Source: Lantana camara
Lineage: Eukaryota; Streptophyta; Magnoliopsida; Lamiales; Verbenaceae
DNA length: 64,000 nt
Assembly (NCBI GenBank): GCA_037501455.1
Contig: CM074865.1
Coordinates: forward strand, 13,710,501 to 13,774,500
Reading direction: 5' to 3'
Shown piece after piece: positions 11,332 to 23,887 of the stretch (position 1 is the stretch's first letter; each line of letters begins with the position of its first letter). Below the pieces are notes generated by a model. It did no database searches and had not been told where the DNA came from. It worked only from the letters and a program-made list of their open reading frames with translations. The position numbers and the translations under genes were made by a program.

Positions 11332-13001
11332 TGATAACTTGTTAATTGGTCATCTTTATAATTGAATTATGTCCCTAATTGTGCTTGAATTGATATTATC
11401 TTGAAAGAAATTGATGCTTTGTTGTTTATATTGTAGAGTCGGTGGCTTAAAGATGAAGATGGAGCAAAATTGGTGCTTTTATGAAGAATTCGCGCATGAT
11501 TTGCAGTTGAGTTGCTGCGTGAGGAATATAGAAGTAAATTTGAGGTTAATGGCTGCTGAAAGGATTACATAGGCATGGCAATTTAATGCGTGTGTCGTGC
11601 TTGGGATTATGAAAGGGAATTGTTTTAGTTGAGATATGGGCTGCATGCGTGTGTCGTGCTTGGGATTATGAAAGAATTAATGTGTTGGGTTTAGTGCTCA
11701 TTTAGTTTAATTGAGAATTTAATTTGTTGTGGGCCGTGGGTTTTATTAATTGGTAGATATTAATCGGTGTGGCTGATTGAAGCGGGTTGTGTTAGAAAAG
11801 CCCAAATTGCATTGAAATTGAGCTGTACATGTGGAGACTATTGTGACATGGGTTGTGTTGAGCGTGAAATTAATTGGAAGAGGCCCATCTTTGGTGGGAT
11901 TCTTGGAGGGCACGAATTTACTCCTCTTTGTATGAGGATTAGAAGACTTTGGTTATAAATATATATATTAGCAGCTTTGGGAGAATCACGTAACAATTGG
12001 AGGGGGAGCAAACTTGGGACTTTTTGGGGCGTGACGCGGGAGCAGCTGATCGAGAATTGATACAACTTTGAGAGTAGAATTCGACATCACGCTTCTTCTT
12101 TATTTCTTTCGCTTTTTAGTTTATTTATGTTAAAGAATTCCTCCGTTATTGTTTTTATGGATTTTAGTAGCTAAGTTTTTAATTATCTAGCTAGGGATTA
12201 TAGATTCGATTTGGATATTGTGAGACCTAAACGTTTTTATTAATTCATGTTTATTCAGGCATTTATCTTATCTCCGTGTTTCGTGTTTATTGTGATTAGG
12301 CAATTTCGGGATAGTGCACGATCTCTAGGTTGTTTAATTTGCATATTGCCATTCATGATGCTTGAAGTGTAGCAGAGTTGATTGATAAATTGTGGTAAAT
12401 TAGTGACAGGGTTTTAGCGATAGAATTCCTCGTTCACTAAGGGATCTGATAATCTAATTTAAATCTTGCGTATGTCACGACTTGGTTAATTAGGGTTGGT
12501 GTTTTTATGGTTCTTAATGCTGCAAATTCATTAAATCCTGTCGAGTGTCTCTAGGGGTTGTGAATTTGTTAGGGAAGATAACTGTCGAGTGTCTCTAGGT
12601 TATCCGATTAATTAAGTAAAAACGAGGTTGAGTCGAGTGTCTCTATCAACTATAGCCAATCTGTCTGAATAACTTGAATTTATCCTTGAGTCGATGATCA
12701 ATATAACAATTCGAATCGAATATCCTTGGCTAGGTAATTTTCCCTCTGATTGATTTAATCCTACGTGATCTTACTTGCTTAGTTTTAGTTAGCTTTTTAA
12801 TTCTTGTTATTTATTTTAATCGCATACTTAGGTTAGAATAATTCTAAAACCCCCCTTTTTAATTGTTGCTTTTCGTGAATTCCTTGAGATTGTGAGAAAT
12901 AAGTCAACCAGTCTCTGTGGATCGACCCTGTTTGCACTATACTCTGTGTTTAGTCGTTAAATAGGTATTTTAATTATTTTTGACGGATTCGACACCTGTC
13001 A
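11332..13001. mobile_element. solo LTR nested inside Athila (1.67 kb)
   Basis: Starts TGATAACTTGTTAATTGG, ends GACACCTGTCA, and is flanked by the 5-bp repeat taggg (11327-11331 and 13002-13006). No gag or pol. Near its right end it carries gtctctgtggatcgaccc, a motif also recognisable, in the opposite orientation, near the left edge of the Athila LTR (about 9540-9570), so it may come from a related Athila/Tat-clade element. The phrase gtcgagtgtctcta occurs three times (about 12541, 12584 and 12633). Confidence 0.8.
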
Positions 13002-13006
13002 TAGGG

Positions 13007-14105
13007 TAAGGTTATGGAAATTTAGCTCAAGTGACTACTCACCAAGCTTACATCATTCAACCTTTAAACTCAAGGCACTTCAATCTTGCCATTAAACACG
13101 AAAATTCCCCCCCCCCCCCCCAAATCTACAATAATCTCTCAATTCAATCACAAGAACAATCAAAAGAGGTCAAAAGATAGATATTCGCAACAAAAATCAA
13201 ATGAGCAAGCCTTAGTGTAAAAATTATCAAGGTAGGTATTTCATTGTTGTGTATTGGCTTATAATGTGGCTACAAAAATCTTTGCACAACAATTAGGCTC
13301 AGCGGGGTCAATAAGATAACGTTATTTAGTGAAAAACGGCTAAAAATTTAAGGCTTAATATCCTCCGACAACGAATGCCTACTTCACGTTCTTAATCGTT
13401 CATTGACTCAAAATTTTGCCTCAATAGGACTAAAATGCATCCTAATCAAATGTTAGACTCATTCGGAAATCATCAACTCATCTTTCTAAGCAAAGTACAT
13501 CATAGCGTTCAAACGTGCTCAAAATATAAGGGCATACTAACACACTAAATCATCAAATCTCATTCAATTTTCCTCAATTCAAAAAGCCAAACTTATTCTG
13601 GCGAAAATTCTACAACCAAACTTCAAAGAAAAAGTTCACAACGAGGGAAAATTTTTAAAAATTTTCAAAATTACTCAATTTTAGCAAAAACCAGTGTAAT
13701 ACACATCTAATCATGCAATTATTCAATAAAAACTCATAACAAGCATAATCTTCCTCCCCCACACTTAAACTTTGTAATGTCCTCATGCAAATGAAAGAAT
13801 TAAAGTTCAAGAAAACTCCCTAATCAAATGAAGAACCGGCAACGTGCTAGCAAGGCTTCCAAAACCTGAGCAAGTGACTAGAAAACACGGATCAAGTGCA
13901 CAGGCAATTGACAATCAACATGTATCCAACAAATAACACAGAAATCACAAATTCTAAGTGAAAGAAACGCACATTGCATTTAAAACAAAGAGGTCTAGGG
14001 CAAGAGCAAAGAAAAAGTAGCAAGAGCATCACAAAAATTCCAAAGTAGCAAAAATACAGACCCCAAAATAGCAAGAAACGAATAACAAAGCTAAGGTCAA
14101 CAAAA
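13007..14105 (-). other. Athila 3' non-coding region
   Basis: Lies between the envelope-position ORF and the 3' LTR of Athila (together with 10977-11331, from which it is separated by the solo LTR). It holds a run of about 15 C at 13108-13122 and the stretch tcctcccccacactt near 13750. Plus-strand aaatcccccacacttgg immediately inside the 3' LTR (10977-10993) is the likely polypurine tract, GGGGGATTT on the coding strand. No supported gene. Confidence 0.55.
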
Positions 14106-15435
14106 TCATTGATCAGATGGTGGAGCAGGGCCCCGGAAATAGCCATCCAAGCACTGATATAGGCCCTGGAATTGCTCATCAACATGGATCGTCCATGTGT
14201 CGAATCTTTGATCCATGTGAGCTCGAAAATCCACCATCTCCTGCCTCTGATCATTCAAGCCCATTTCAACTCTGGCCATTCTAGCATTGGCCTCAACAAG
14301 ATCCAATCTCATCGTCACCATACTGATGTTCAGAGCACGTACGGACATGGCCTCATCATCCTCCTGCATTGGGACTGGTCTCGGGGCATCATTTCTTCCC
14401 TCAGGCGCATCCGGGATCTCATCAATCGCAGCCTTAAGCTCATCCGAGATCTCATCATAAGTAGCAAAGCCCCAAACATACATCTGCCTGAACCTGTCTC
14501 GTGCCCTCTTCGGCCACCATAGAAACAACCTCCCCTCTAGGGGTTCCTCTGGCCATTCAGTAACTAGGCCTATATTCTTCCAATTATCCTCATCTAAGAA
14601 TGGATACATGGTCAGTGGCTCCGCCTTTCTAGGCCTCCATCCGACACTCTTGGCAATCATGGTCACGTAAGCTCCGTGGCCAATAACTCCCCTGGATCGG
14701 TTTGCCACATCCTGCATTCGCTCCATCAAATCTCTCGTGCGTCAAACATCCTCCCCTCCTTCATCATATGCATGATGCCTAACTCAGTCAATTGGATATT
14801 GCCCTCGCTCTCATCACGGGCACAGAAACTACAAGCCAGGATCTTGTGCACTATCCTCCATACTATACAATCCAGATAAGTTGTCTTTGTGTTCCGGACA
14901 TGGTAATTGGGTGCATTTGGCTTCAATGGGAATGACCTCCAAACTGCCTCCCACTCATCAGGCCACCAATTCGGAAGCCTGTCTTCAGCGTCCATAGGGA
15001 AACCGAGTGCCCTACTCAAGGTGTGGATGCGATAGGTATACATCCTAGTATTTTCCAGAGCAAAGGAGAGGGGCTCATTCAGTGTAAGATCCTACTTCAT
15101 GGTGGTAAAGAAATTTGCAGTAAGATCTGGGTACGTGTACACCACCGTCTCCAAGAACGTCAACCACCCAATATTATCAAACAATGTCCGGATTTCATCC
15201 CACACTCCTATTCGTATCAAGCATCCCTTTTAAAGAACTTTTTGGGAAAAACTATTCTCGAAAGCACCCGATCATACGGATTCACAACCCCTGCTACATT
15301 CACTTGCCGGGCTTCACTTTGCGGACGGGCCCTAGAAGCTCCCGAACTAGAGGCCCCATCCGTGCAAGCACACTTTGAATGCCCCACAGTGCCTGAAATA
15401 AGCAAAAATAACCAGGCAAAACGATCAATTATCAA
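14106..15435 (-). pseudogene. Athila envelope-position ORF (ORF-1-like), broken
   Basis: Three open blocks in minus orientation: 15435-15217 (basic segment ending FPKKFFKRDA), 15043-14726 (NWWPDEWEAVWRSFPLKP and a Cys-containing region), and 14729-14106 (VIGHGAYVTMIAKSVGWRP, then an acidic and coiled-coil-like C-terminus ending GPAPPSDQ). They lie downstream of integrase, where Athila elements carry their extra ORF, often called envelope-like. I see no signal peptide or fusion-like segment in what remains. Frames do not join without shifts, so it is a pseudogene. No function can be assigned beyond position. Confidence 0.6.
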
Positions 15436-15499
15436 TCAAAGTTCACTTAGGCAATTCATTGAGCACCTTGCGGGCACAATCCTAAGATAGGTGTTTTAG

Positions 15500-16720
15500 C
15501 TCAAATTCCTCAATCTACCCGAAACCAAACCAAAATTACCCTAAGTTAGCACAATTATAATTCCAAAATCACCCACATCCTACTCCAATATCGTCTCTAA
15601 CCACCAATGTATGACTAGAACTAGAGCATTCTACAAATCACCCAAAATCATCTAGAATTCAAACCAATTGTTAAACCCTAGTTCCAACACGCAAAAGTTC
15701 TTCAATTCTAACAAATTCAACTTCAAATTGTCTAAAATTTCCAGATTTTCATTCTAGGGTTCAAATTCTAAAATGAGGATAATACCACTAACAAGGGGGT
15801 TACGAACTTACCGAGAGGAAAAGAGAATGATAGCGTGTGTGGGGGGGTGTGGAGGTGCCAAAGGCTAACGGCGGCGGCGGCGTGGTGTGTGGCGGTGCTT
15901 CAAGGATGTGAGAGAGAGGCTGCTGCTGTGCTTCTTCTCGTGTGTGTGGGTTTGTGGGGAGAGGGGAAAAGAGGTTTTAAAATTATAAAATCGCCCAAAA
16001 ATATGTTACTAAAGGCCCCCTATTATAACGCTTTTAGCCCGGTAACGGACGTTACAACGTTTGAACTATATGGGAGTAACGGGCGTTACTCCCCCTGTCC
16101 GAGACCCTGTGACGATTAACGGGCATTAAGAAATATGGCATGCAGAAGTGTAATGCCCGTTACCTACTCTACCCAAGCCTCCTGACTCCATTAACGGGCG
16201 TTACCTTAAAATACTAAGAATGGTGTAACGCCCGTTACAACTAGACTCACCCAAAAGGAACATAAACACAATTGGGAGGGTGCTTAACCACGTTAATTAA
16301 CAAAAATTAACTTAAAAAAAAAAATCAAACCATAGTGCACCCATTGCAACAACAGATAAACACACCTTAAAGCACACATTACAATTTATGGCATCAACTC
16401 AATCTCACACTAGCACTTCAAGCGCATGCTTACACAAAAACAACTAAATAAACAGACCTCAATATTGACACTTAGCTTCAAATCATGGTCCATGCATCAA
16501 CTCGAACTCCAGACTTCGAACAACATGACAACTAACCTGTAAACGGAAGAGACAAATAGAGAATCACGAGAAAACGAGACGAAAGAACAACACGAAAGAA
16601 AAAGAAAAAGAAAAGAAAAGGAAAATTAGTTCTAAGTTATAGTCGTTAGCTTGACTGTGCAATCCTGATTAGTTCACAAGTTTCAGCAACACACGCGAAG
16701 TGTGTTTTTCTACGGGCTCG
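15500..16720 (-). other. Athila spacer between integrase and the extra ORF
   Basis: No gene. It contains six more near-palindromic taacgggcgtta-type motifs (about 16040-16240, some in the complementary wording taacgcccgtta), a purine run aaagaaaaagaaaaagaaaa near 16597-16625, and a locally GC-rich block at 15830-15960. The motifs are the same as those clustered in both LTRs. Confidence 0.6.
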
Positions 16721-16724
16721 CCAA

Positions 16725-19489
16725 CTAAATACGGCTTAAACCTCTCCCATTCACCACAAACGTGCCCGAAGATTCGTTTCCTATCTGCACGGCTCCACTT
16801 GACATTACCCTAATAACACGAAACGGACCGGACCAACGGAATTTCAATTTCCCAGGAAAGAGCTTCAACCAAGAATTGAACAATAAAACTAGTTGGCCCA
16901 CTTCAAACTCTTTCACCCGGATATGCTTATTGTGCCATCGCCTCGTTCTCTCTTTGTAAAGTTTGGCATTTTCATACACGTTGAATCGGAATTCCTCTAA
17001 TTCATGCAATTGCAAAGCTCTCTTCTCGCCGGCTAGCTTCATATCAAAATTAATGGCCCTGATTGCCCAATATGCTTTATGCTTGAATTCCAATGGCAAA
17101 TGGCACGGCTTTCCATAAACTAAATTAAACGGGGACGTACCGATAGGTGTCTTATAAGCCGTCCTATGCGCCCATAGTACATCATCTAACTTAGATGCCC
17201 AATCCTTCCTCGAGCTGCTTACAGTTTTTTCCAAAATCTGCTTAATCTCCCTATTGGAAATTTCAACTTGCCCACTCGATTGGGGATGATACGGTGTCTC
17301 CACTCGATGGTGAACTCCGTACTTCTTCAACAGAATCTCTAGAGGCTTATTGCAGAAGTGAGAGCCTCCGTCACTAACAAGAGCTCGGGGAACTCCAAAT
17401 CGACTGAAAATATTCTTCCTCAGAAATTTCAACACAACCTTGGAATCATTCGTCGGTGATGCTATGACTTCAACCCACTTAGATACGTAGTCAACTCCCA
17501 CCAGAATGTACTTATTTCCATTGGATGATGGAAAAGGACCCATAAAATCAATTCCCCAGACATCAAAAAGCTCAATCTCAAGAATATACCTCAGGGGCAT
17601 CTCATCTCTCCTTCTAATATTACCTGTCCTCTGGCATGAATCACACTTAGTCACAAACTCGTGTGCATCCTTAAATAGTGAAGGCCACCAAAATCCAGAT
17701 TGTAACACTTCAACTGTCTTGCTTGCACTAGCGTGACCTCCATATCGCATGACACTGATATAGCACTAGGTCAATCTCATCCTGAGGTACACATCTTCTC
17801 TCCAAGTGATCGGAGCAGTGTCTATAAAGCAACAACTCCTCCCAATAGTAATACTTTGCATCTGAGAGAAATTTCCTCTTATGGTGGAAACTTAAGTCGG
17901 GAGGTACAATTTTACTGACCAAATAGTTCACAAAATCTGCATACCACGGTACCCCAGAATCCACCTTAAACAATTGCTCATCTGGGAAATTCTCCATTAT
18001 AACCTCTTCTTTCTCCTCAGCTGTCTCCTCAATTTCCAATCTCGACAAGTGGTCAGCTACCATATTTTCTGTGCCCTTCTTGTCTCTAATCTCCAAATCA
18101 AACTCCTGAAGCAACAATATCCACCTAATGAGGCGCGGTTTACTATCTTTCTTGGACAAGAGGTACTTAATAGCAGCATGATCAGTATATACCATAGTTT
18201 TTGAACCTATCAAATAAGAACGAAACTTGTCAAAAGAATCAGTTCCTTTTCAGTGGTGGCATAGTTAAGTTGTGCATCATTAAGTGTTTTTCTAGAATAT
18301 GCAATAACATGTAAACGCTTCTCCCTTCGTTGGCCAAGGACGGCTCCTATGGCCATATCACTAGCATCACACATAAGCTCAAATGGGAGACTCCAGTCTG
18401 GTGCCACTATAATAGGTGCTGAAGTAAGTTCTTTCTTCAACCTGTCAAAAGCAATCAAACAGTCATTATCAAAGATAAACTCAACATCCTTTTGTAAAAG
18501 ATTACAAAGAGGTAAGGTGATTTTGGAGAAATCCTTAATAAACCGGCCATGAAATCCGGCGTGACCAAGGAAACTCCGAACTCCCTTAACATTAGTTGGT
18601 GGTGGTAACTTCGTAATCACTTCAATTTTGGCTTTGTCAACATCAATTCCCTTCTCCGAAATCCTGTGGCCTAACACAATTCCTTCCTTTACCATGAAAT
18701 GGCACTTCTCCCAATTCGGAACTAGATTAGTTTCTTCACATCTCTGCAGAACTTGAGTTAAATTCTGTAAACAAGATTCAAAAGACGAACCAAACACAGA
18801 AAAATCGTCCATGAATATTTCCATGGTACGCTCAATGAAATCAGAAAAAATGGCCATCATGCATCTTTGAAATGTAGCAGGGGCATTACACAATCCAAAA
18901 GACATTCTCCTAAATACGAAAGTACCATAAGGACAAGTAAAAGTGCATTTTTCCTGGTTTTCTGGAGCTATAGCTATCTGATTATAACCTGAATATCCAT
19001 CCAGAAAACAGTAATATGCATGCCCAGCTAATCTTTCTAACATTTGATCAACAAAAGGAAGGGGAAAGTGATCCTTCATTGTCCCACTATTCAGTTTCCT
19101 GTAATCGATGCAAACTCTCCATCCCGTGACTGTCCTAGTAGGAATCAATTCATTATTCTCATTTTTAACTATAGTCATCCGTCCTTTCTTTGGCACAACC
19201 TGAACAGGACTAACCCACTTACTGTCCGAGATGGGATAAATAATCCCGACATCTAACAGTTTTATTACCTCAGCCCTAAAACTTCCTTCATGTTTGGGTT
19301 TAACCTGCGTTGGTGTTCTATAGAGGGTTTATGCTCATCTTCCATCAAAATTTTATGCATGCAAATAGCTGGGCTAATCCCCTTAATGTCGGAAATAGTC
19401 CATCCTATTGCTCGTTTATGAGTTCTCAACACCCTTAATAAAGCATCTAGTTGTAATTCAGATAATTCAACAGAGACAACAACAGGCAA
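16725..19489 (-). pseudogene. Athila pol: RT, RNase H, integrase
   Basis: Minus-strand blocks 19489-19265, 19196-18210, 18213-17728 and 17750-16725. Reverse transcriptase: YCFLDGYSGYNQIAI and the catalytic FMDDFSVFG. RNase H begins FELMCDASDMAIGAVLGQ and continues past a frameshift near 18211 ([18 protein letters not shown]). A second break near 17740 interrupts the integrase zinc-binding region (the CDSCQR pair is visible). The integrase core keeps its DDE residues: [19 protein letters not shown], and E in [14 protein letters not shown]. Catalytic residues are largely retained but frameshifts and stops prevent a single polyprotein. Confidence 0.9.
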
Positions 19490-19518
19490 TGTATCAGATT
19501 CACCTAAGAACGCATACT

Positions 19519-21921
19519 TCAGATGATTGGGAGGGGTTTCAATTCCAAGGTAGGTGCCTTAACAATAGACGGGGAAGGAGTGGATTTACCTGTACCCAAC
19601 TCCTTATAAACAAACCTTTGACGAAAGGGTACGAATGAAGTTGCCTCAAGTTCTCTCGAATAGGCAGCAATTTCTTCAAGTAACTCCTCTCCGTCTATTC
19701 TCTCTTCCAGTCCCTGCTGACATAATTCAAGGGGGTCACCTTGCAGCGTTGAAATTGAAATAACATCATCTACCATGAAACGTTGTTCTCCCACTGCTGG
19801 TCCCTTCATGGTTTTGGACAGGTTAAACTTCACTTGCTCTTTCCCCACTCTTAGGGTCAGCAATCCATTCTTTACATCTATCAATGCTCCTGCTGTGCAA
19901 GGGAAAGGTCTTCCTAAAATCAATGGCATATCTCGGTCCTCTTCTATATCAAGCACAAGAAAATCCACTGGGAGGTAAAACTTCCGGACCCTCACAAGGG
20001 CATTCTCCAAAATTCTAGTGGGATATGTGATTGATCGATCAGCCAATTGAAGCGACACTGTAGTTGGCTGTAGTTATTCCAAACCCAATTTTCTGCAAAT
20101 AGATAAAGGCATTAAACTCACACTACCACCGAGATCACATAAAGCTTTATTGAAAGTTAAATTGCCAATAGTGCACGGGATATAAAAACTCTCTGGATCC
20201 ATAAGCTTTGGTGGAAGCTTATGCTGAGTAATAGCACTACACTCCTCAGTAAGTGCAATTGTGGCATACTCTTCCAATTTCCTTTTGTTAGAGAGGATCT
20301 CCTTCAGGAACTTAACATAATTCGGCATTTGTGCTAATGCTTCTGCAAAAGGAATGTTGATATGTAACACCTTAAAGATGCTGAAGAACTTCTCAAACTA
20401 TTTTTCCAATTTTTGCTTCTGCAATCTTTGGGAGAAGGGAACCGGTGGCATATACTCCTTGGGTGCCACATTCACCTTTGGCTTTGAAGGGGGCTCCTCC
20501 TTTTTCCCTTCTACATTTCCCTCCTTAGTCTCGACTACTCCTTCGGTCTTCTTTCCAACAGTGTTACCTTCATTAGAATCTGTAGGCATCTTTGGTCCTT
20601 CGTATTTCTTATCACTTCTCAAGGCTATGTCCTTGCGCTGTTCCTCATGATTGTTGTCGATTTGATCCTGTAACATCCCTTAGCCTCTTGTATTTAATGA
20701 TTAGGCTATCTGACTGATCTGAGTCTCCAAATTCTTATTCCGATTCACCACCTGCTCTACTTGAGTTTCCAATTTCTGAAATTTGTCTGAGGATACTGCT
20801 ATAAACTTCTCAAGTGTGGCCTCCCATCCCAGCTTTTGTTCCTGAAAGGGTTGAGTATGAGGAATGTATGGTGGAGGTTCTGGTTGCATCAAATAACGGC
20901 CTGGAGTATGGACTAGGTCTGGTCGATGTAGACCTTGAGGGTTAGGTTGAAATGGCGGTCTAAGTTACGGTATTGCTTGTTGTGGATAGTTCCCCCAACT
21001 ATGGTTGTAGGTGTTTACATTATTTGCATAACTCACTTGCTCTTGCACCTGCTCACCTGCATTGGAATAAGGACATATGTTAAACACATGTGGACCACTA
21101 CAAATATCACAAGTTATCTACACTGGTTGGAATCGTGTTCCAATAGCATGCACGGAAAGTTGGTCTAATCTGTTATTGAGAGCTTCAATTTGAGCATTGA
21201 TGGCAGTTAGGCCATCGAGCTCTATAACTCCTGCTCCCACCTTAGTCGATTGAGGATGGCTCCCTTTTTGCACAAAAACATCGTTCCGTGACATATTCTC
21301 TAAAAGTTCAGTAGCAACCGTCTCGGACTTTGACAAGAAAGCTCCGCCAGCAGCGGCATTCATCGCTCCTCTAAAGGTAGGGAACATCCCATTATAAAAT
21401 GTCTAGATAAGTAACCAAGCAGGAATCCCATGGTTTGGACACTTTTTCTACAGATCTTTGAATCTCTCCCAAGCTTCATAGAAAGGCTCTTTATCCAACT
21501 GTCGGAAACCTTGAATCTCATTCCTGTACTTCGTAGTTTTACTGAGAGGGAAAAACTTGGCTAGAAAAGCATGAGAAAGTGCCTCCCAGCTTAGAAAGAA
21601 TTCATTCGATATCGTACTCAACCATGCTCTGGCTCGTTCCCTAAGTGAGAATGGGAAGAGTCTAACTCGGATGGCATCGGGTGTAACATTGTGGATCTTG
21701 AAGGTATCACACACCTCAAGAAAGTACTTGAGATGTGAAGTCGGATCCTCCAGCGGTAATACTGAAAACGGGTTATTTTGCAGCAAGTTTATGATAGCTG
21801 GTTTGATCTCGAAGTTATTCGCTGCAATAGGGGGACGAGTCGCAGTTTGAATCGCCCTTGCATTCGGTAAATTGTAATCTCTAATCGCCCATTCTCTTGC
21901 GTTCGTATGGTTTTCAGCCAT
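19519..21921 (-). pseudogene. Athila gag and aspartic protease, broken
   Basis: Gag starts at ATG 21921 and runs to 21448 (LRERARAWLSTISNEFFLSWEAL is the typical retrotransposon-gag signature, quoted in part: ERARAWLSTI). Further blocks lie at 21387-21118, 20892-20701, 20676-20398 and 20370-20074. The protease region spans about 20160-19519, with an active-site-like stretch ALCDLGGSVSLMP (a DSGAS-type motif expected, here DLGGS) and the flap-following ILGRPF. At least five stops or shifts split the frame, so no functional gag-protease is made. Confidence 0.85.
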
Positions 21922-22049
21922 TGAATCTACACAAGGTCAAGGAAAGCCCTTAGCTCAATTCTTTAATGACAAAAGCTACAAACAAGGATAGAATAATGGT
22001 CTAAAGCACTAGATCAAAATAATTAAGTAATATTGATTTAAAACGCCTT

Positions 22050-22066
22050 CCCTGGCAACGGTGCCA
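22050..22066 (-). other. Athila primer-binding site (tRNA-Asp-like)
   Basis: On the element strand this reads TGGCACCGTTGCCAGGG, six bases inside the 5' LTR. It is close to the complement of the plant tRNA-Asp 3' end (TGGCGCCGTTGCCGGGG), the primer used by Athila elements, with two mismatches. Confidence 0.8.
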
Positions 22067-22072
22067 AAAACT

Positions 22073-23600
22073 TGTTGTAGAATTTTACTACAGTTAAAAA
22101 CCAATCGTGCAAGTGTCCACTAACATACGCGTAGCACAATAGGATCGAACCCACAGGGAAGGGAAATCAATCACTACTCTATATCCTTCTCTAATCTAAA
22201 GACCGAATGAAAAGCAATTGTTGTTGTCTATTAATTCTACTAAAACAGAAAATAACAATTAACTACAAATAAACACAGGTAAAAGCTTAAACACACGAAT
22301 TAACTTCAGTAAACTAAACAAGCAAGGGGAAAGTAATGAATCATACAATCAAGAGCCAATATGATACTCGTCTGATAAGTGTAATTCTACAACCTAGTCA
22401 CTTATATTTGTATTACCCTATCTCAAGAAGTAACCAAGTGCTTAATTAGTGTTCAATGTTGCTCTCGCAATCACCAATAGTTAATTAAACCATAGGAACA
22501 AGACTAGTGCAATTCAATATTCTAGTGTCTCGGCATGGAATAAGCTTACTGTTTTATAAGCTTGAACCAAATCTCTTTGTATCCTACAACTTACAAGTTA
22601 TGAAAACAATCCAAAGCACCATCAATTTTTCAATCTATTGGCAATTCTAATTCATGCTAAGGTTGGCCAGACCGTTGCAATTCAAATTAAGCCCGCTTTC
22701 AAAACTAAGAATTACACAAGTCATTCAAGGATTATATCGAACATCTATCATGTATTTATCATCACTCCCCTAGCCCTAGAGAATTAGCTACTCATAATTA
22801 AAGCAAAACTCATAAAACTAAAGGAAATTGCATTAAAATAATTCATGTTCATCAAATCTAAATAAAGTCTAAAAATCAAATTCATAAACATTTTAATAAT
22901 TCTGGAAAATTAAATCTAACATATGAAACTAAAATTTGGAGGAATTAGTTTGAATAAAAAAGCAACAATAAAATCGAAAAAGCGGTAATTAGTTTCGAAT
23001 GATTCGTCTGATTCTCTGAAAAGCTCTGGAAGACACCCAGCAGCTCCTGTCTCCAAGCTTCCTCTCAACTTCTCTCTAGGACTCTCTTCAAAAAGACTCC
23101 AAAACGCCTCTAAATATCAACCCTAAAATCTCTCGCCGACAGAGGTAGCGGGCGTTACCTATCAATGTGTATTTATTATTAACGCCTGTACAAGGCTAAA
23201 TCGTGTCTGCGCTTTTATTAGTGGTAACGGGCGTTACCAATTTTCTTCAGCCCAAGGGTAACGGGCGTTACCCTTCCTGTACTAGAAATCATCTCCTCCT
23301 GACTCTGGTAACGAGCGTTACCAGAGCTGTATTGCCAGGGAGTAACAGGCGTTACTCCCATACTCCGCCACAAGCGATGCTCCTGTGTCTGTTAACGGGG
23401 GTTACGTCAATTGAACTCCTAAGCGGTAACGGGAGTTACCACATTTTCTTCCAAAAATGCGTGAAATTACTTCGCTTCGCCGTTTCTCATCTCCAACTCT
23501 AAAATCACCTAAACGAAACAAAATAAATACATAAACGCATCAAACATAACAAAAATATAATCTAATTACGCTCAAAATCATGCAATTTCTACACCCAACA
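22073..23600 (-). repeat. Athila 5' LTR
   Basis: 1528 bp; plus-strand start tgttgtagaattttac and end ctacacccaaca. It is the partner of 9480-10976, with scattered substitutions and one extra ggtaacgggcgttaccc-containing block near 23255-23285. Motifs of the taacgggcgtta type are clustered at about 23145-23440. Confidence 0.92.
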
Positions 23601-23605
23601 CCTCC

Positions 23606-23887
23606 GCGCAGAGGAGAAAGAGATAAGGGGAGAGGGGGTCCACTTGACGAAGACACCTCTCCGGGACCAAACAACCAAACTTAAAACCATCCAGCAAAAA
23701 AAGAATAAGAGACAGAAGTGATACAGGACATGATACGATTAACAAATAAACAGGAAATACCTAACCTGGTCATAACTCGGTCGAGGAACTGCCATTCCAC
23801 TCGATCGTACGCCTTGCTCATATCGAGCTTGAGGTTGAAAAAACCATCTTTTCCTGTACTATGACGATTAATAAAATGGTTAATCTG
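23606..23887 (-). pseudogene. LINE ORF2, N-ward reverse-transcriptase fragment
   Basis: The other half of the LINE split by Athila. On the minus strand it encodes the RT motifs FFNLKLDMSKAYDRVEW (near 23840-23790) and a degenerate version of the RT block that ends PLSPYLFLLCAE next to 23606. The protein sense continues at 9479 on the other side of the Athila element. Together with the target duplication at 23888-23900 this fixes the 5' truncation point inside the RT domain. Confidence 0.82.

Larger units (their letters stand above)
9480..23600 (-). mobile_element. Athila-type Ty3/gypsy LTR retrotransposon, 14.1 kb, defective
   Basis: Complete outline in minus orientation: 5' LTR 22073-23600, tRNA-Asp-like primer site 22050-22066, gag-protease 21921-19519, RT-RNase H-integrase 19489-16725, envelope-position ORF ~15435-14106, 3' LTR 9480-10976. 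The 5-bp target duplication cctcc is at 9475-9479 and 23601-23605. Gene order, integrase before an extra 3' ORF, long LTRs, the Asp primer site and sequence signatures ([26 protein letters not shown]) fit the Athila lineage. Gag and pol are broken by stops and frameshifts. A separate 1.67 kb solo LTR sits in its 3' non-coding region. Confidence 0.92.
7337..23887 (-). mobile_element. 5'-truncated LINE, split by an Athila insertion
   Basis: A non-LTR retrotransposon in minus orientation. Its poly-A end is the plus-strand run of T-rich repeats at 7337-7359. A 13-bp direct repeat gatgtgaaatgta flanks the whole unit (7324-7336 and 23888-23900), marking the insertion site. The LINE itself is only about 2.4 kb (7337-9479 plus 23606-23887); the remainder is the Athila element inserted into the reverse-transcriptase domain. 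The 5' end is missing, as is usual for LINEs. Confidence 0.85.

Noticed and set aside
13108..13122. Run of about 15 C as a possible polypurine tract
   Set aside because: It lies far from the LTR border. The short purine tract next to 10976 fits better.
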